Source: Daldinia sp. FL1419 (taxonomy: Eukaryota; Ascomycota; Sordariomycetes; Xylariales; Hypoxylaceae). From it: DNA of 64,000 nucleotides. The stretch lies in the NCBI GenBank assembly GCA_025201765.1, contig MU623409.1:62001-126000 (forward strand). Direction: 5' to 3'. Position numbers and translations under genes: made by a program. Below the pieces are notes generated by a model. The model did no database searches and had not been told where the DNA came from. It was given only the letters and a program-made list of their open reading frames with translations. The stretch's first letter is position 1. Each line of letters opens with the position of its first letter. This document shows, one piece after another, positions 1 through 11,506 of this stretch.

Positions 1-1253
1 CCCCGTGTTATCGACGTTGAATGCGAAATTCCCATTGCCTACCTGTAAAGGGGTAGTAGCGTTGTCGACTAATCTCACTCTCTTGACATTATACTTGCTG
101 ACAATCCCCTGCCTTCGATCAACGAGGTTGATCAGATTAAATGGTCCAAGTATACGATATTTAGCTTTTGATATACATACCTATCGATCTTTCCAAAGGC
201 CAGATCTGACAATAATCCGAGACAAAGAAACAAGGAAGCCATGGCTCTTCATCAAGCAGAAGATAGCCGAGATGTGATAAGCCTGCATTAACTCATGCTA
301 GGAATCGAACGTAAATTTATCAAATATGCATCGTTTAACTAAGCGAGAAGCCGGGGTAAATATACCCGAGCTCATCGTCTCTTGAGAAGTTATTATCATC
401 CTCGGAAACCAATCATTCGTGAGATAGCTTTCCCCGCGAATAAAACCTAGCATAGGATCGGCACTATTGGATCTAGGACAGGGACTAGCTTTGTGGGGGA
501 ATGACACTTTCGCGAATTTAGGAATGAGCTTAGGGAAATCTCCTGGTTTCTCCACATTCTGCTAAGGCCCAAGGTCCAGCCCCTTGCTCTTCCTACGGGG
601 CTAGATTTACATACGATGGTGGAACTATAATTGCTCGAAGTTGGTAGGTTTTGGTGTAAAATAGCCATTGGACGTTATTTTTTCCCACCCACTGTAGATC
701 AACGAAAAACTCAATCTCGCTTAATCACTTACATATTGAATGGGTTAGGATCTAGGAAAGCTATAATGGCCTACCTAGATATGTTTCCCTCAACGGATAT
801 ACACAGTAAAGTGAAAATATAGGTTGGTAAGTCCTTAACAAGACTCGACTACATTAAAACTAGAGACTGACTCAGATGAACGCGCACAGGCAAGTGGTTA
901 GCTAGGTAGGTACCTATGGTGGAATTACGGATCATGATTGTCTTGACGGTGATGCACTTTAAGTTTTTACCTAGTTATCCCCTCGGGATTCAACAGTTTC
1001 CAGGTTAATGAACGGCTGCCTCGGGCCCCGCGACAGTGTTTCGTGACACTTGAGGCTGTCTAACGTTGTATGATAGCTAATTTAACATTGGCGCCTGCAA
1101 GGCAAAGAAGCCCGATCCGTACCCATGGCCCATGCAACCTCCTATCTCCCTAGATACACAAATGTATTTCCAATTTCATACTAGGGTACTATCTTTTTCA
1201 ACCTTCCTAAAAGACGAAGTAGTTATTCAAAGATCTGGCACATGGTATCGAAC
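1..1253. other. Left edge, no supported gene
   Basis: Only short overlapping open frames are present, the longest being 90 codons at 5-277 (+) and 85 codons at 298-555 (-). None has a recognisable motif or a convincing splice partner. A TACC/TAGG-rich stretch lies near 901-918. The 3' flank of the IFI6/27-like gene falls in the last part. Confidence 0.5.
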
Positions 1254-2030
1254 TTAGTATTTCGCCTTTGATTGCTCGATTTCCTTGAGACGCTCAACTA
1301 ACTGGGGCGTCATATCCATTGAGCTTATCACTGTCTCAGTCTCAACCCCATGCCAGTAGTCCCCAGCGTCCATGATGTCGGTTTCTGACATAATTTTGGA
1401 ATCTGAGCCATCATAATCCTTGTTGTTGCCGTCATCGCTATCATCGTCGTCGCCGGTAACAGTCGATGAATCCCATATATCTTCAAATGGGTTAGGCCTT
1501 GGCCGATTCGCTTTGCGGGATCGATAGGCGGAGAAAGCACTGCCGATGATCCCGCCAGCTGAGACAATTCCGTTGACGGTCGCCGCTCCATACCCAGCCA
1601 TACCGGCGCTCTAGTTGCGAGATTAGAACTCGATATAGCCGTAGAAGGATTTTTGGTGTTAGGTGGTATCTCGTTATGGGACACGGTTCAGGGGGGGCGG
1701 AAGAATCTCAAAATACTAACCTGTAGCGTAGCAAATACACCCCCCGCTGCTACATTTCCAATCCCAGATTGAATACCAGCTGCTATAGAGCCTGCCAGGG
1801 AAGAAAATATATAGCTATAATTAGTAAGGTATTATTTCAAGTAGCAGAAGCGGTATATATCCATATGAGAAATAGTAATTACCTCCTACAATGCCGTTTG
1901 CTCCGAATCCAAGCACACCTAGTACCGGGCCGGCAATGAGTCCCGGCGCCACGACCGCCACGCCAGTAGCGGCAGCTTTCCACGGGTTCTTACGGGCCCA
2001 GTTCGTTATATCTTCAGCGAAATTGGCCAT
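1254..2030 (-). CDS. IFI6/IFI27-like (ISG12 family) small membrane protein
   Basis: This is a three-exon gene: 2030-1883, 1791-1721 and 1610-1254, giving 191 aa. Donors are GTAATT and GTTAGT; acceptors are CAG and TAG. Joining the exons restores the continuous Gly/Ala-rich segment typical of the interferon-induced 6-16/ISG12 family. It starts near residue 16 (NPWKAAATG), passes GFGANGIVGG, SIAAGIQSGIGNVAAGG and FATLQSAGMAGYG, and ends near residue 93 (AYRS). The family's Gly/Ala segment forms two or more membrane-spanning helices; in animals the proteins sit in mitochondrial or ER membranes and affect cell death. The start is the Met before ANFAED, because upstream codons add nothing hydrophobic. 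After residue 95 there is a fungal-type acidic tail (DDDDSDDG) with a predicted helix near the end. The fold is clear, but the role in this fungus is unknown. Confidence 0.82.
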
Positions 2031-2048
2031 TTTATGATCTCTGATCAC

Positions 2049-2809
2049 TTATAGACTTAGGCTTAGTAGAATAATCTGGACTTTACAGGTCGAGTATGAA
2101 GATCTAAATGCTTGTGGTAGCTTGGTAATAAAGTAGATTCTTACATGCAACTCTAGATCAGTTGTTGAGAAGCTGTCGGTCGCTCACGGATGGTTCTACA
2201 CCTGGTGCTAGGTAAGTCTGGTATTTTCAAGGGAAAGCCAGAGACATTAGAACGAAGGTCAAAGATGGGATTTTTATCTGCAGGCCGGGGCGGTGGGTGT
2301 TTGAGGTCCAAAAGAGCCCGAGTCATACCAGCGCTTACAGCCTGCAGCCAGCCGTGTCAACAGAAAAAGCAGTGGTATCGTTGTCTTGGTTAGGCTAGGT
2401 ACATGTACATTGTAATTTTATCCTGTGAAAATCGGATTGGAAGGAAAGCCCCCCGTTTGTAATCACCAAAGAATTGGTGATTTCTGACGTGTCAAGGCGG
2501 GGAGGATGGTTCGTGTTTGACTTATTTAATTCGATATTCTTGACATTTCATATTTTGAATAAAAATCAAAATGCGATCATCGCTCGATATGATTGATTGG
2601 ACTAACCATAAAAGGCCGGATAACATCATTATGTAAACGAGCAAGCAATTTAGAGTTCGTGGCTGCCTCCGGAACCCTGCATATTGTTGGTTTCCATTTC
2701 ATTTCCACACATAAAATATGAAATATCTAACCTAGGTGGTACGTAAGCAACCATTTGACATATGTATGATCGACCATTTTATGCAAAAACGCATAACACA
2801 ACATAACAT
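2049..2809. other. Intergenic, promoter side of IFI6/27-like gene
   Basis: This stretch separates two minus-strand genes. It holds a 67-codon frame at 2190-2393 (+) with no motif and the small hairpin at 2461-2482. AT content rises towards 2530-2780. No gene is supported. Confidence 0.5.
2461..2482. repeat. 9-bp inverted repeat with 4-nt loop
   Basis: The arm AATCACCAA (2461-2469) is repeated in exact inverted form at 2474-2482 around the loop AGAA. It lies between the start of the IFI6/27-like gene and the 3' end of the amine oxidase, both on the minus strand. It could be a hairpin in the 3' part of the amine oxidase transcript or a dyad site upstream of the IFI-like gene. No tract of T follows it on either strand. 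Confidence 0.4.
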
Positions 2810-4369
2810 TCATCCTCTTAAACTTGTAACAACTTCCTCCGCTCCTTTCTGCCCTGAACGAACAGCACCATCCATATAGCCCTTCCATACTACAGACGTC
2901 TCTGTGCCTATAAAGTGGATATTTCCGACTGGTGTCCGCAGCACATCCGATCCGAGAGATGTTAGCACACCCGGCCCCATCACAGGAGACGGAGCACCAA
3001 GAAAATACGGATCCTCAGACCAGATCCGCTCGTGGATTGCAATGGGCTTAGGAATAGTTGCCACCGTAGAAAAGACGGAACTGAACTGTTCAAGGACTGC
3101 CTCTTGCCGTTCGTCTTTCGGAGATTTATTCCACGTGCGCCCCATTTCACCCACCAAGAAGCAGGTTATCGACCACTGATCGTCCTCCGGTACACTAGTG
3201 TCTCGGGTGAAAGACACAGGTCCCTTATAAGAGGTCATCACTCCTGATAGACCTGCTTCATGCCACCACGGTTTCTCGAAGACCAATACGACTTTGCTGA
3301 AGTATCCGAGGGCGGTGCTCTCACCCAGCTTTTGCTTATTCTCTGGCAGTGGTGGCGTGAACTGGATGGTGTGATATAAGCTGGTCGGGACAGACACTAC
3401 TACATGTTTGGCTCTGAAGACGGTGCCAGTGATAGAATGCACATCATATGACCCATCTTCCCTTTGCTGGACGGACTTTACTACTGTGCTCAAGTGGACA
3501 GAGCCTTGGGCTAATTCTCCTGCGAGGCCTTCCGATATAGCTTGCATGCCTGAAACAAAATTAGATCCTAATGCCAACCCCTATTAATAGGGACACAAGC
3601 TGATTGATTTCTTACCGCGTCTAGCCCGAATGTATTGGGCCCCATCTTTCTCGTCCGACGATATGATTTTGATGCCGTATCCACTCTTGATATAATTGAT
3701 CACGAACAAAGCGCTAACTTCGTGGGCTTCCACACCCAACAGAGAAGCTGTAGCAACCGAGCCCATTACAACGCCTATAGTAGGACTAATTTGATGACAG
3801 AAATCAGCGAACGTAATGTTGTCTAGTTTCTGAGCAGAAGCACTGGTCTCGGGATGTTCGAGGTCCGATGTCTCGACAGCCTCGAGAATCGCCCCGTATA
3901 TGCGGCGTATTTCGTTAGCCCTCTCATCATTTGTACCCTTTTTAGAAAATTCACAGTTAGCGGTGCTGTGCTTGCCGTCGGAGAGGGGAAGGGCCATTCT
4001 ACACACTAGTGATTCCTTATGATAGGGACGGGAAATCGTGTTACCGTTCTCGTTTTGTCGGAAGCTCGTACCAGTAGCTCTTTGGATAACGGTACCAACG
4101 TCATATTTCTCAAATAGCTTCCAGATTTCAGATTGGTTGCTATCATTGACCCACGTAGCTCCAAGGTCATTGATACCGGTTGGTTTCGAGCTGGACTGAA
4201 TACTGAGTGTCTTGCCACCCACCCTATCGTTGGCTTCCACCACTAGGCACGTGAATCCAGCGGCCTGTATATCCACTGCAGCTTGGAGACCACTAAGTCC
4301 GGCTCCGATAACTACTACGTCTGCTGTAAAGTACTCCGTCTTGGGGAAGTTCGCTGTTTCGGAGGCCAT
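2810..4369 (-). CDS. Flavin-containing amine oxidase (MAO-like)
   Basis: Two exons, 4369-3616 and 3549-2810, are joined across a 66-nt intron (donor GTAAGA, acceptor TTTCAG) and give 497 aa. The N-terminus carries the FAD-binding Rossmann motif VVIGAGLSGLQ (about residues 19-29), followed by the VEANDRVGGKT motif that binds the ribose. The C-terminus has the family's closing FAD motif (IHFIGTETS..GYMDGAVRSG). The splice junction rebuilds ARRGMQAISEGL, the conserved segment in which the loaded FAD domain meets the substrate domain. Enzymes of this family oxidise primary or secondary amines to imines, producing H2O2 and ammonia. The residues before the last FAD motif read PYFLGAPSP rather than the SGGCY of human MAO, so FAD is probably not covalently bound, as in Aspergillus MAO-N. 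There is no peroxisomal tripeptide (it ends SLRG). The substrate is not predictable. Confidence 0.88.
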
Positions 4370-5504
4370 AATGAGGGCTGAGTGTAGAATTTTTGGATTT
4401 CTTTTTCTTATAAAAAAAAAGATAAGTATAGGGGTAAAATAATATAAGGCTACTGTTCTCGCTCGACCGGTATAGTATATAGATTTTTTTCTGTATCACT
4501 TGAATAGCTACGATACGGGCGAATAAATACTCTATCATCAAGTATGTTATGCGGGATCCTCGGAGACCGCCGGTATGGTCCGGACTCCGTTGAGCAAGGA
4601 ACATTTACATCACATCACCAAGAATAGTTATACATTTCACTCTAATATACCACGATAGCCCTCACAGCCACGATTTCTCTGTTACATAGCCTAAGCACTT
4701 ACGTTACTATCTCTTATTATAGAGATGCCTCCAACAACGCTTCTAGGCAGCCTAGCGTAAGTATCTCGGGTACCCTATCAATTATTCCTACTTGTCGGCT
4801 CTCAGATAACCCCCGTCTTAAAAGTACAGATCAATATAATATTTAATATCCTATCATACGAGACTTCGGGTTTATGATTAATATACTGGCCAACCCGATG
4901 CCGAAGTTATGGATCCTATGGATCTATAACCCTAGGTAACTGACCGCATGCATTCCCAAGGCATATTTATTGAGATGCCGCATGCTCTTCCTTCAAAACA
5001 TCTATTAGAAGGGTCATTAGAAATATAGATTTCCAAAAAGTGTAGTAGCCAACATTATAACCAGGGTTTAGGTAGAAAATATTTCAGTAATGCGACCAGA
5101 CTACCGTACTAGAGATCCAGATCTTGAATCCCAATTGGTAGTTGCTTCTTTCTGTCGCGAGGCGGACCGAGAAGCGAGGAACTCTATCTAATATTAAATC
5201 GCAAGGCTCTTGTGAATAGAACAAGCTCTTTGTTCTATATCTGAGACAACTAGAAGCCTGACACTTGCAAACCCGTTCTACATACCCGTTCCTAGAAGTT
5301 CCATGGACCACGCAATCATATTATCTGAGTTTATTTTATTATTTATTCAAATCTATTCGACTTCAGCCTACTTCATGGCGTAGTAAATCGAAACTATTTA
5401 GGTATTTCTAACTTCATAGTAACAGAAACGAAAGTAATATTGCTGTAACTGTGAAATTCGCGTTACGCTACGACCGTCGGCGTTTATATGGATATTACCA
5501 CGGT
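4370..5504. other. Intergenic, amine oxidase promoter and gene-poor DNA
   Basis: Upstream of the amine oxidase start is an A-rich run (4406-4420). The remaining kilobase has no frame over 103 codons and none with a motif. Short inverted words such as GACTTCGGGTT (4862) against AACCCGATGCCGAAGT (4892) occur but are imperfect. Confidence 0.45.
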
Positions 5505-5873
5505 TTAACGTCTAAGGGTTTGTCTCTCGTCGTTGTTCTCGGTGGTCTCTCGGCTGTCATATACATACATAAACGCGAGTCGCGTGACAAGCTTGGTTGG
5601 TTCGTGATGGACATCTTTTTCAAATTGTTGAAGAACTTGCGAAGCTGGCCATTGTGGGTTTGCTAAATGAAGGGCCTTAATATACTCTAAGTCCTCCCCT
5701 TGCTTCTTCAATCTCCTCATAGCATAGTCGTTTGGATCCGCAAGTTTCTGCATTTTTAATTCTATGTCGTCAAGTCTAGGGGTGTCACTAAGGTTGATAC
5801 GGAATGTTGATTGGAAGAAGGAACCACGTTTCAACTCGGTGGAAGGTAAAGAGCTAACAATGATGATAACCAT
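5505..5873 (-). CDS. Hypothetical protein, doubtful
   Basis: A 122-codon frame with an ATG start and mixed, charged composition. It has a central segment rich in Lys, Asp and Gln (ELKMQKLADPNDYAMRRLKK) that could form an amphipathic helix. I recognise no family. No splice partner or codon-bias support is visible, and it lies in gene-poor DNA next to a MITE. It may be a relic or a chance frame. Confidence 0.2.
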   Translation of the reverse strand: MVIIIVSSLPSTELKRGSFFQSTFRINLSDTPRLDDIELKMQKLADPNDYAMRRLKKQGEDLEYIKALHLANPQWPASQVLQQFEKDVHHEPTKLVTRLAFMYVYDSRETTENNDERQTLRR

Positions 5874-6147
5874 CAGTTTCGCTTTATTATGTCCTCTGTC
5901 CTATACTTATGTAGCCGTGTAGGCAAGAGACATTTTCTTTGACTCCTAGCATCGGATTTCTTGAACCTCAACAACGATATCGTTCGAAACCACTAGTACG
6001 TGCAGATATCTCTTCGTAAAGCATTAATTGCTATATTGGGTCGACACAATTTAAATCGCCCACCTATCGTATCGTTTGGTTCCTTGGATTGCTAACAACT
6101 GCGCAACGAGTTTACCACTATGCAAATACACCCATATTCACAATCTA
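5874..6147. other. Spacer next to MITE
   Basis: AT-rich DNA without gene signals. It ends in the TA dinucleotide (6146-6147) that forms one side of the MITE target-site duplication. Confidence 0.4.
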
Positions 6148-6746
6148 CGGTGCACCATTAGTGCAAAACCGACAAAACTAAAAACGCAAATAAAAATTCG
6201 TTCGATTAGTCAGATTCCCTGCAGGGGTACGCTATAATTATAGCGCAGAGGTGCGCTAGACCCTCTATAATTACAGCGAGTTTTAGTGATTAGTACGTTA
6301 TATTTTAGTGGTTATTAAAAAGTCCCCGAGAACTCATTAAATCCGCTGTAATTACAGTACATAAGAGTACTAAGGCCGCTATAAGTATAGGGCATTTTAG
6401 GGGCAACAAAAATTTTGTAGGTACTTATTAAATGCGCTATAACTTAAGTAAATAATAGCACTAAGCCCCCTGTAATTATAGTGAATTTAGTGAAAGTATC
6501 TACTATAAATATAGCGCTCTCCAAAGAAATATCCATAAGGTCAATTTAAGGTTACATAAATCTCAATTGACCAATTAACACTCTTATATTTTAATTGCTG
6601 TACTTATAGCGCATGGTCCACTAAAAAGCGCTGTAATTATAGGGGTTTCAGCGTACTAATACGCTATAATTATAGCGCATACTATAAATCGGATGAATTT
6701 TCATCTGCGTTTTTGGTTTTGTCGGTTTTGCACTAATGGGCCACCG
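6148..6746. mobile_element. MITE with 57-bp terminal inverted repeats and TA target duplication
   Basis: The left end (6148-6204) and the reverse complement of the right end (6690-6746) match at about 50 of 57 positions, and both begin CGGTG. A TA dinucleotide flanks each end (6146-6147 and 6747-6748), as expected for the Tc1/mariner group. The element is 599 bp, AT-rich and has no coding capacity, so it would have been moved by a transposase encoded elsewhere. Inside are ten copies of a 12-bp palindrome of consensus CTRTAATTAYAG. They lie near 6232, 6265, 6346, 6379, 6437 (degenerate), 6470, 6503, 6598, 6631 and 6664, often preceded by CG. The terminal mismatches are mostly transitions, which fits an old copy. 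No related copy is visible elsewhere in this window. Confidence 0.82.
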
Positions 6747-6903
6747 TAACAATCACATATTTGGTCCAGGGTTCTCTACAAGGCCTGTAGCTGAGAGCTT
6801 TCAAATCGAGGAATAAAACCTTGAATAGGTACCACTCGACAGTAAAAAAAATTGGGATAGGTTATTTTCTTGGGAGGTGAAGAAAAAATATATTGTATTT
6901 GGA

Positions 6904-6985
6904 CGACGCAGGCCTGATTCGAACAGACGCTCCCGAAAGAACAAGATTTCTAGTCTTGCGCGTTAGACCACTCCGCCACTGCGCC
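6904..6985 (-). tRNA. tRNA-Ser(AGA)
   Basis: An 82-nt class II tRNA. Acceptor GGCGCAG pairs with CTGCGTC (one G-U), with discriminator G as in tRNA-Ser. The anticodon stem CAAGA/TCTTG encloses loop CTAGAAA with anticodon AGA. A long variable arm (around CTTTCGGGAG) and a T-arm with the TTCGAAT loop follow. It has no intron and encodes no CCA. Anticodon AGA, read with inosine at position 34, decodes UCU, UCC and UCA. Confidence 0.93.
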
Positions 6986-8696
6986 TTGAATCCTGGTAAA
7001 GCTGATGAAAGCATCGTGACTTATACTGTATTATATATTTAGGCCGTTCTCGTCGCTGCGCTACTATGTAAGTGGACCTAGAGTGGAGCGTAGACTTATT
7101 TGCTAAGTTCTAGGTATCATGTAGTTAGGTATGTTTATGAAAAGAAAATAGCGTGAGGAATACTAGTTAGATAAAAGCCGATAGAATGGAAAGATTGTAT
7201 CACGGCAGAAGTCTATATTGTAGGCATATTGAAGCATTGTTATGTTATGTAATACTAAACGGAGGCGGACTTCACTTTTTCTTATATCGTGCCTAAGTAC
7301 CAACATAGGTCATAGGTAAGTATAACTATATCCCGGTTTCTCTAGCATCGGCCTACTATTATAAGAAATATTTTCATGCGGTGGCAATGCTTTACCCCTT
7401 CTAGATTAGGTGCTTAGGCGAGAAAATATTCGAGACAAACTCACATGGAATCCATGGATTGATTTGAGCTATTAATGGCAATCCCAACTTCATCTGCACC
7501 ACGCACCAAGGCAGCTTAGTGTTGCCTCTAGCAAATAGCACGTTGATAGCGCAGCGAATTTACAGGGTATCAACTACATAACTAATAAAAATCAATCCAA
7601 TTGAAAGGTAAGGATACGTCTCCCTTGGTTGTTATCAAATAAAAACGTATTTATTTACATCATACATTTATATACCTACCCAGTTATACACTGGTATTTC
7701 CTGATGTAGGAGGTCGTACCGAAAATATGAATGGAGCATTTCGTGCAGTACGTTGAAAGATTATGGTAGAAATTGACTGAAAGAAAGAAAGCCTTGGCAA
7801 AGTCCTTATGTCACTTATAGCCCTTCTATCGATAAGACACGAAAGTGTAATACACAAGTGGCGGAACTTGGCGGTCCCTCCTTTTTAGTGCATTTGTTCA
7901 CTGGTACTCATGTGCTATGATGAAAGATGCCCCGCAATTGACTTCAACATAGGTACCTCTAGGATTTGCTTCGAAAAACATTGATGTGGACATTGCCTAT
8001 TCGCGAAATTTGAAAGTGATTTCTCGAATATCATAGAATGAGAATGTATATTATCATCTATTGGTAAACTGTTGGATATTATTTGCTTGGTGGCACCGAG
8101 AATCAGACGGGTTACCCCACCTTAACATCCCAAACAGCTCCTGAAGTTTGGAGGGGTAAAGCATTGAAGCTCGCCGGCTTATTACCTAGATGTACCTTAA
8201 AGAAAGAGCTGTATGGAAATGGCGTCCATTGCTCCGCGAAGTACCCAGAGCGGCAAATCCACCACTAATAGAAAGCCAAAAGCCAAAAGATCCCCTCCGA
8301 TAAAAAACGGTGGAAAGCCTTGGCCGTAATATGTACTTATTTCAGGGACAAGATACATTGTACAAGACGTTAATTCGGTACAATTTACTTTGGCGAAATA
8401 ACTCGGGTAGTAGCTCCCCATAATAAATCCAAGCCAGCTGCGTCACCGTGGATCAAGTCTGACCGAAACGACCCCTCCATAAACCCATACGGCCCTTATA
8501 GGCCCCCTCTTCTCATTCTTCAACTTTTTTGTCGTCACTGCTTTAATTCCCTCAGACTTCTCACCAATTTTACAAGCGGTACTACACTCTTCATCAACGC
8601 ATCTTTTTATTATATCTTGAGGTAGCGTACCTAATTACCTATACCTTATCTTTTCCTCTAGCTATCACTTACTTGCTCTATAATCACACATTCACA
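6986..8696. other. Gene-poor stretch and aldolase promoter
   Basis: This holds the 5' flank of tRNA-Ser(AGA) (minus strand) and, at its right end, the pyrimidine-rich leader of the aldolase gene (8500-8696, with CTCTTCATC-type tracts usual before highly expressed fungal genes). Frames of up to 74 codons at 8083-8421 show no motif. I see no gene. Confidence 0.5.
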
Positions 8697-9838
8697 ATGG
8701 GTTTGATCGAGAAGTTGAACCTTAAGCCTGGTGTCATCTATGGCCAGGATGTCTACAAGGTAACTAAAACCGATTAGTTATACCTACCTTCGATGCAGCT
8801 AACATACTCTCCCACTAGCTTTTCCAATACGCCAAAGAGAACGAGTTCGCTCTCCCCGCCGTCAATGTGACCTCATCCTCCACCGTCGTTGCTGTCCTTG
8901 AGGCCGCTAAGGAGTCGAAATCCCCTGTTGTTATTCAGGTCTCCAACGGAGGTGCAGCTTTCTTCGCTGGCAAGTCCATCCCAAACACCAACCAGGAAGC
9001 CTCCATTGCTGGCGCTGTTGCCGCCGCCCACTTCATTCGTGCGGTTGCTCCCATCTACGGTGTCCCCGTTGTACTACACAGTGATCACTGTGCTAAGAAG
9101 CTGCTACCCTGGTTGGATGGCATGCTTGATGCCGACGAGGCGTGGTTCAAGCAACACGGCACACCATTATTCAGTAGCCACATGATCGACCTTTCGGAAG
9201 AAGACCTACAGTACAACATTGAGACAACAAGCAAATACTTGAAGCGATCGCAGCCGTTAGGCCTATGGCTAGAGATGGAAGTTGGCTTGACTGGTGGCGA
9301 GGAGGATGGTGTTAACAATGAAGATGTCGACAACAACTCCTTGTACACACAGCCAGAGGATATCCTCGCTATTTACGAGGCGCTTAGCCCCATCTCTAAC
9401 CTTTTCAGCATTGCTGCTGGTTTCGGCAATGTTCACGGTGTTTACCAGCCCGGTAACGTTAAACTCCACCCCGAACTTCTCGGCAAGCACCAAGCCCACG
9501 TCGCCCAAAAGCTCGGCGACGGCCAGGCGAAGCCGGTCTTCTTCGTCTTCCATGGTGGCTCTGGCTCAAGCAAGGCAGAATTCTTAGAGGCCATCTCTCA
9601 CGGTGTCGTCAAGGTCAACCTGGACACCGATCTCCAGTGGGCCTACCTCGTCGGCCACCGAGACTACATCCTAAACAACATCGACTACCTAAGGACCCAG
9701 GTTGGCAACCCCGAGGGCCCCCACAAGCCGAACAAGAAGAAGTACGACCCTCGTGTGTGGGTAAGAGAAGGAGAGAAGACCATGAAGGCCCGTGTTATTG
9801 AGGCGCTCGAGGATTTCCGCACAGCCGGCAAGCTATGA
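8697..9838 (+). CDS. FBA1: Fructose-bisphosphate aldolase, class II
   Basis: Exon 1 (8697-8759) encodes MGLIEKLNLKPGVIYGQDVYK. Exon 2 (8819-9838) continues LFQYAKENEF after a 59-nt intron (GTAACT...TAG), giving 360 aa, the normal class II length. The zinc-dependent enzyme splits fructose 1,6-bisphosphate into glyceraldehyde 3-phosphate and dihydroxyacetone phosphate in glycolysis, and runs in reverse in gluconeogenesis. It acts in the cytosol. Visible signatures are HSDH (Asp110 catalytic, His111 zinc ligand, the same numbering as E. coli FbaA within one residue), GFGNVHGVY with a second zinc His, FHGGSGS and the phosphate-binding NLDTD loop. The early intron close to the start codon and the pyrimidine-rich leader suit a strongly expressed housekeeping gene. 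Confidence 0.97.
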
Positions 9839-11506
9839 ATAAATTAATTAAAATAGGGGGCGTTATTAGACGAGTTCACCACAAAGATGGTTTTAAAATT
9901 AGTCAAAAGTTGATATAGCCTGTCATGAAACTCTTTTATCATGTCTTGGATGGTTTAGTTAGATCACCACTATGAGCCCACACAGTGAAATTGATGGTGT
10001 CAATTATCCAATAAATTGTACCTGTCTCCCGTATGTCCTTGCCGTTGGTAATGTGCAACACCCGATAACTGAGACGCGGATAACCGAGGCCCGGAATCGT
10101 CCACAGTCCATAGGTAGCCGAGGGTCGGGATCGGAAGAGAAATCCCGTCAATCAAACACGTCGGAATGAGAATACCTTTAGGTGATTGTATCCACTCGTG
10201 ATAGACTAGGCTATTCATTGCGGGCATTGCCTTTTGGTCGTGCAGCCAAACATCTATAGGACCTGACGTCAGCTAGACGGTAGAAATATCGAAGAGTGTT
10301 GACGCCGTACACTGGTATCGTATATATGATTCGATGCATGCATATACCCGTTATCTACTACGGTTGAGCTTAGGTGCCTCCTAGGCATTGAAGTATATTG
10401 CTAGTACCTAGAATGGCGTGTTAACCACGTTAATGTTGAAATAATATCAGCAAACATGACTATACGTCAAATATGGTTGGCTGCAGGGTGTTATCAGCTT
10501 CGCTACTGAATAGGTACCTAGTTACCTGCATCTATTGGTATCTTCGAAGATTATCAACATGTCGATCGAGTTATTTTCGTTAGATGCTCGTGAGAGATGG
10601 TGTGGTGCCTATATATGGCATATAATCTAAGCACATTGATGTATCGTGAGTATTGTTACTTTCAACCATCTTTCTTTGGTTGTTGGGTGTTTTCGAGTCT
10701 TACTTTGAATTGTTGACGCGGCTGCGAGCTGGGGTCAATGAAGCATGGTCTAGGTAGTTGTGCATACCTAGAGTCACAGCACATTAGTTTCTAAAGTTTA
10801 GGTACTTCCTTGCGCTACGATATACGTCGGATAAGAGACTTGTACCAAACCTAGGTAGGTTAGGTATATACACACTCTAACCTGGCAGCCTGGGCAAATG
10901 GAATTTCTCGTACCCGTGATGCGCTTCCATCCTTCCCAAGATTTTATACTTTTTCAAGTTCTTTTCATTGGTGAAGATGGTTTAGGTGTGCATGTGTCAT
11001 CATGTTAGGTGACCTCAATGCTCTTACCTACATTAAATTCCATACACGTAGGTGCATACGTCCATGCGTCTGAGGTAGGTACGTATGGACGCATGTGCCT
11101 TAGCCGTGACCCTCTACCGAACAGGGTTTGATTTCTGGAAGGTGTTAATGATCAACCAATTTGACCTATAATTCAGCATTCTCCTTAGTTCCTTAGCGCC
11201 CCCGTAACTCTGCAGCTCGTAGTTTTTTATACATAACCCGGACTACATCCGCCTCGACTATGGTTTTGTAAAACCCGAATTCAACAACCGACGATGCTTA
11301 TAGGTGTATCCGAGGGGGCGTAAGCCAGGTCCAGTCTCCGCATTACACCTTTAGAATATCCTAAGAATCTAATGATAAGTGGCTGCTGAGATTCTCGTGA
11401 GGGGGTGTGAAAGGGGATCGGTGTAATTAAAAAAGAGGCATTTTGGCTCCAGGCGCTCTCGCAAAATTCTTCAGGCCGAGCTACCTCCTTCGCGCTATAA
11501 ATCACC
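9839..11506. other. Intergenic between aldolase and CYP53
   Basis: No frame exceeds 75 codons with any support. The region contains TACC/TAGG-rich words (10850-10868) and the imperfect hairpin at 11050-11100. The last 300 bp before 11507 should hold the P450 promoter. I see no TCCGCGGA-like palindrome there of the kind found at 16786-16797. Confidence 0.5.
11050..11100. repeat. 20-bp imperfect inverted repeat
   Basis: Arms 11050-11069 and 11081-11100 are inverted copies matching at 16 of 20 positions, around an 11-nt loop. All four differences are transitions, and three of them would be G-T/G-U pairs, so a transcript could fold into an almost complete hairpin. It lies in the aldolase-P450 intergenic space. 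The function is unknown. Confidence 0.4.

Noticed and set aside
298..668. Two overlapping minus-strand frames of 85 and 73 codons
   Set aside because: No motif and no plausible splice join, and both overlap in composition-neutral DNA.
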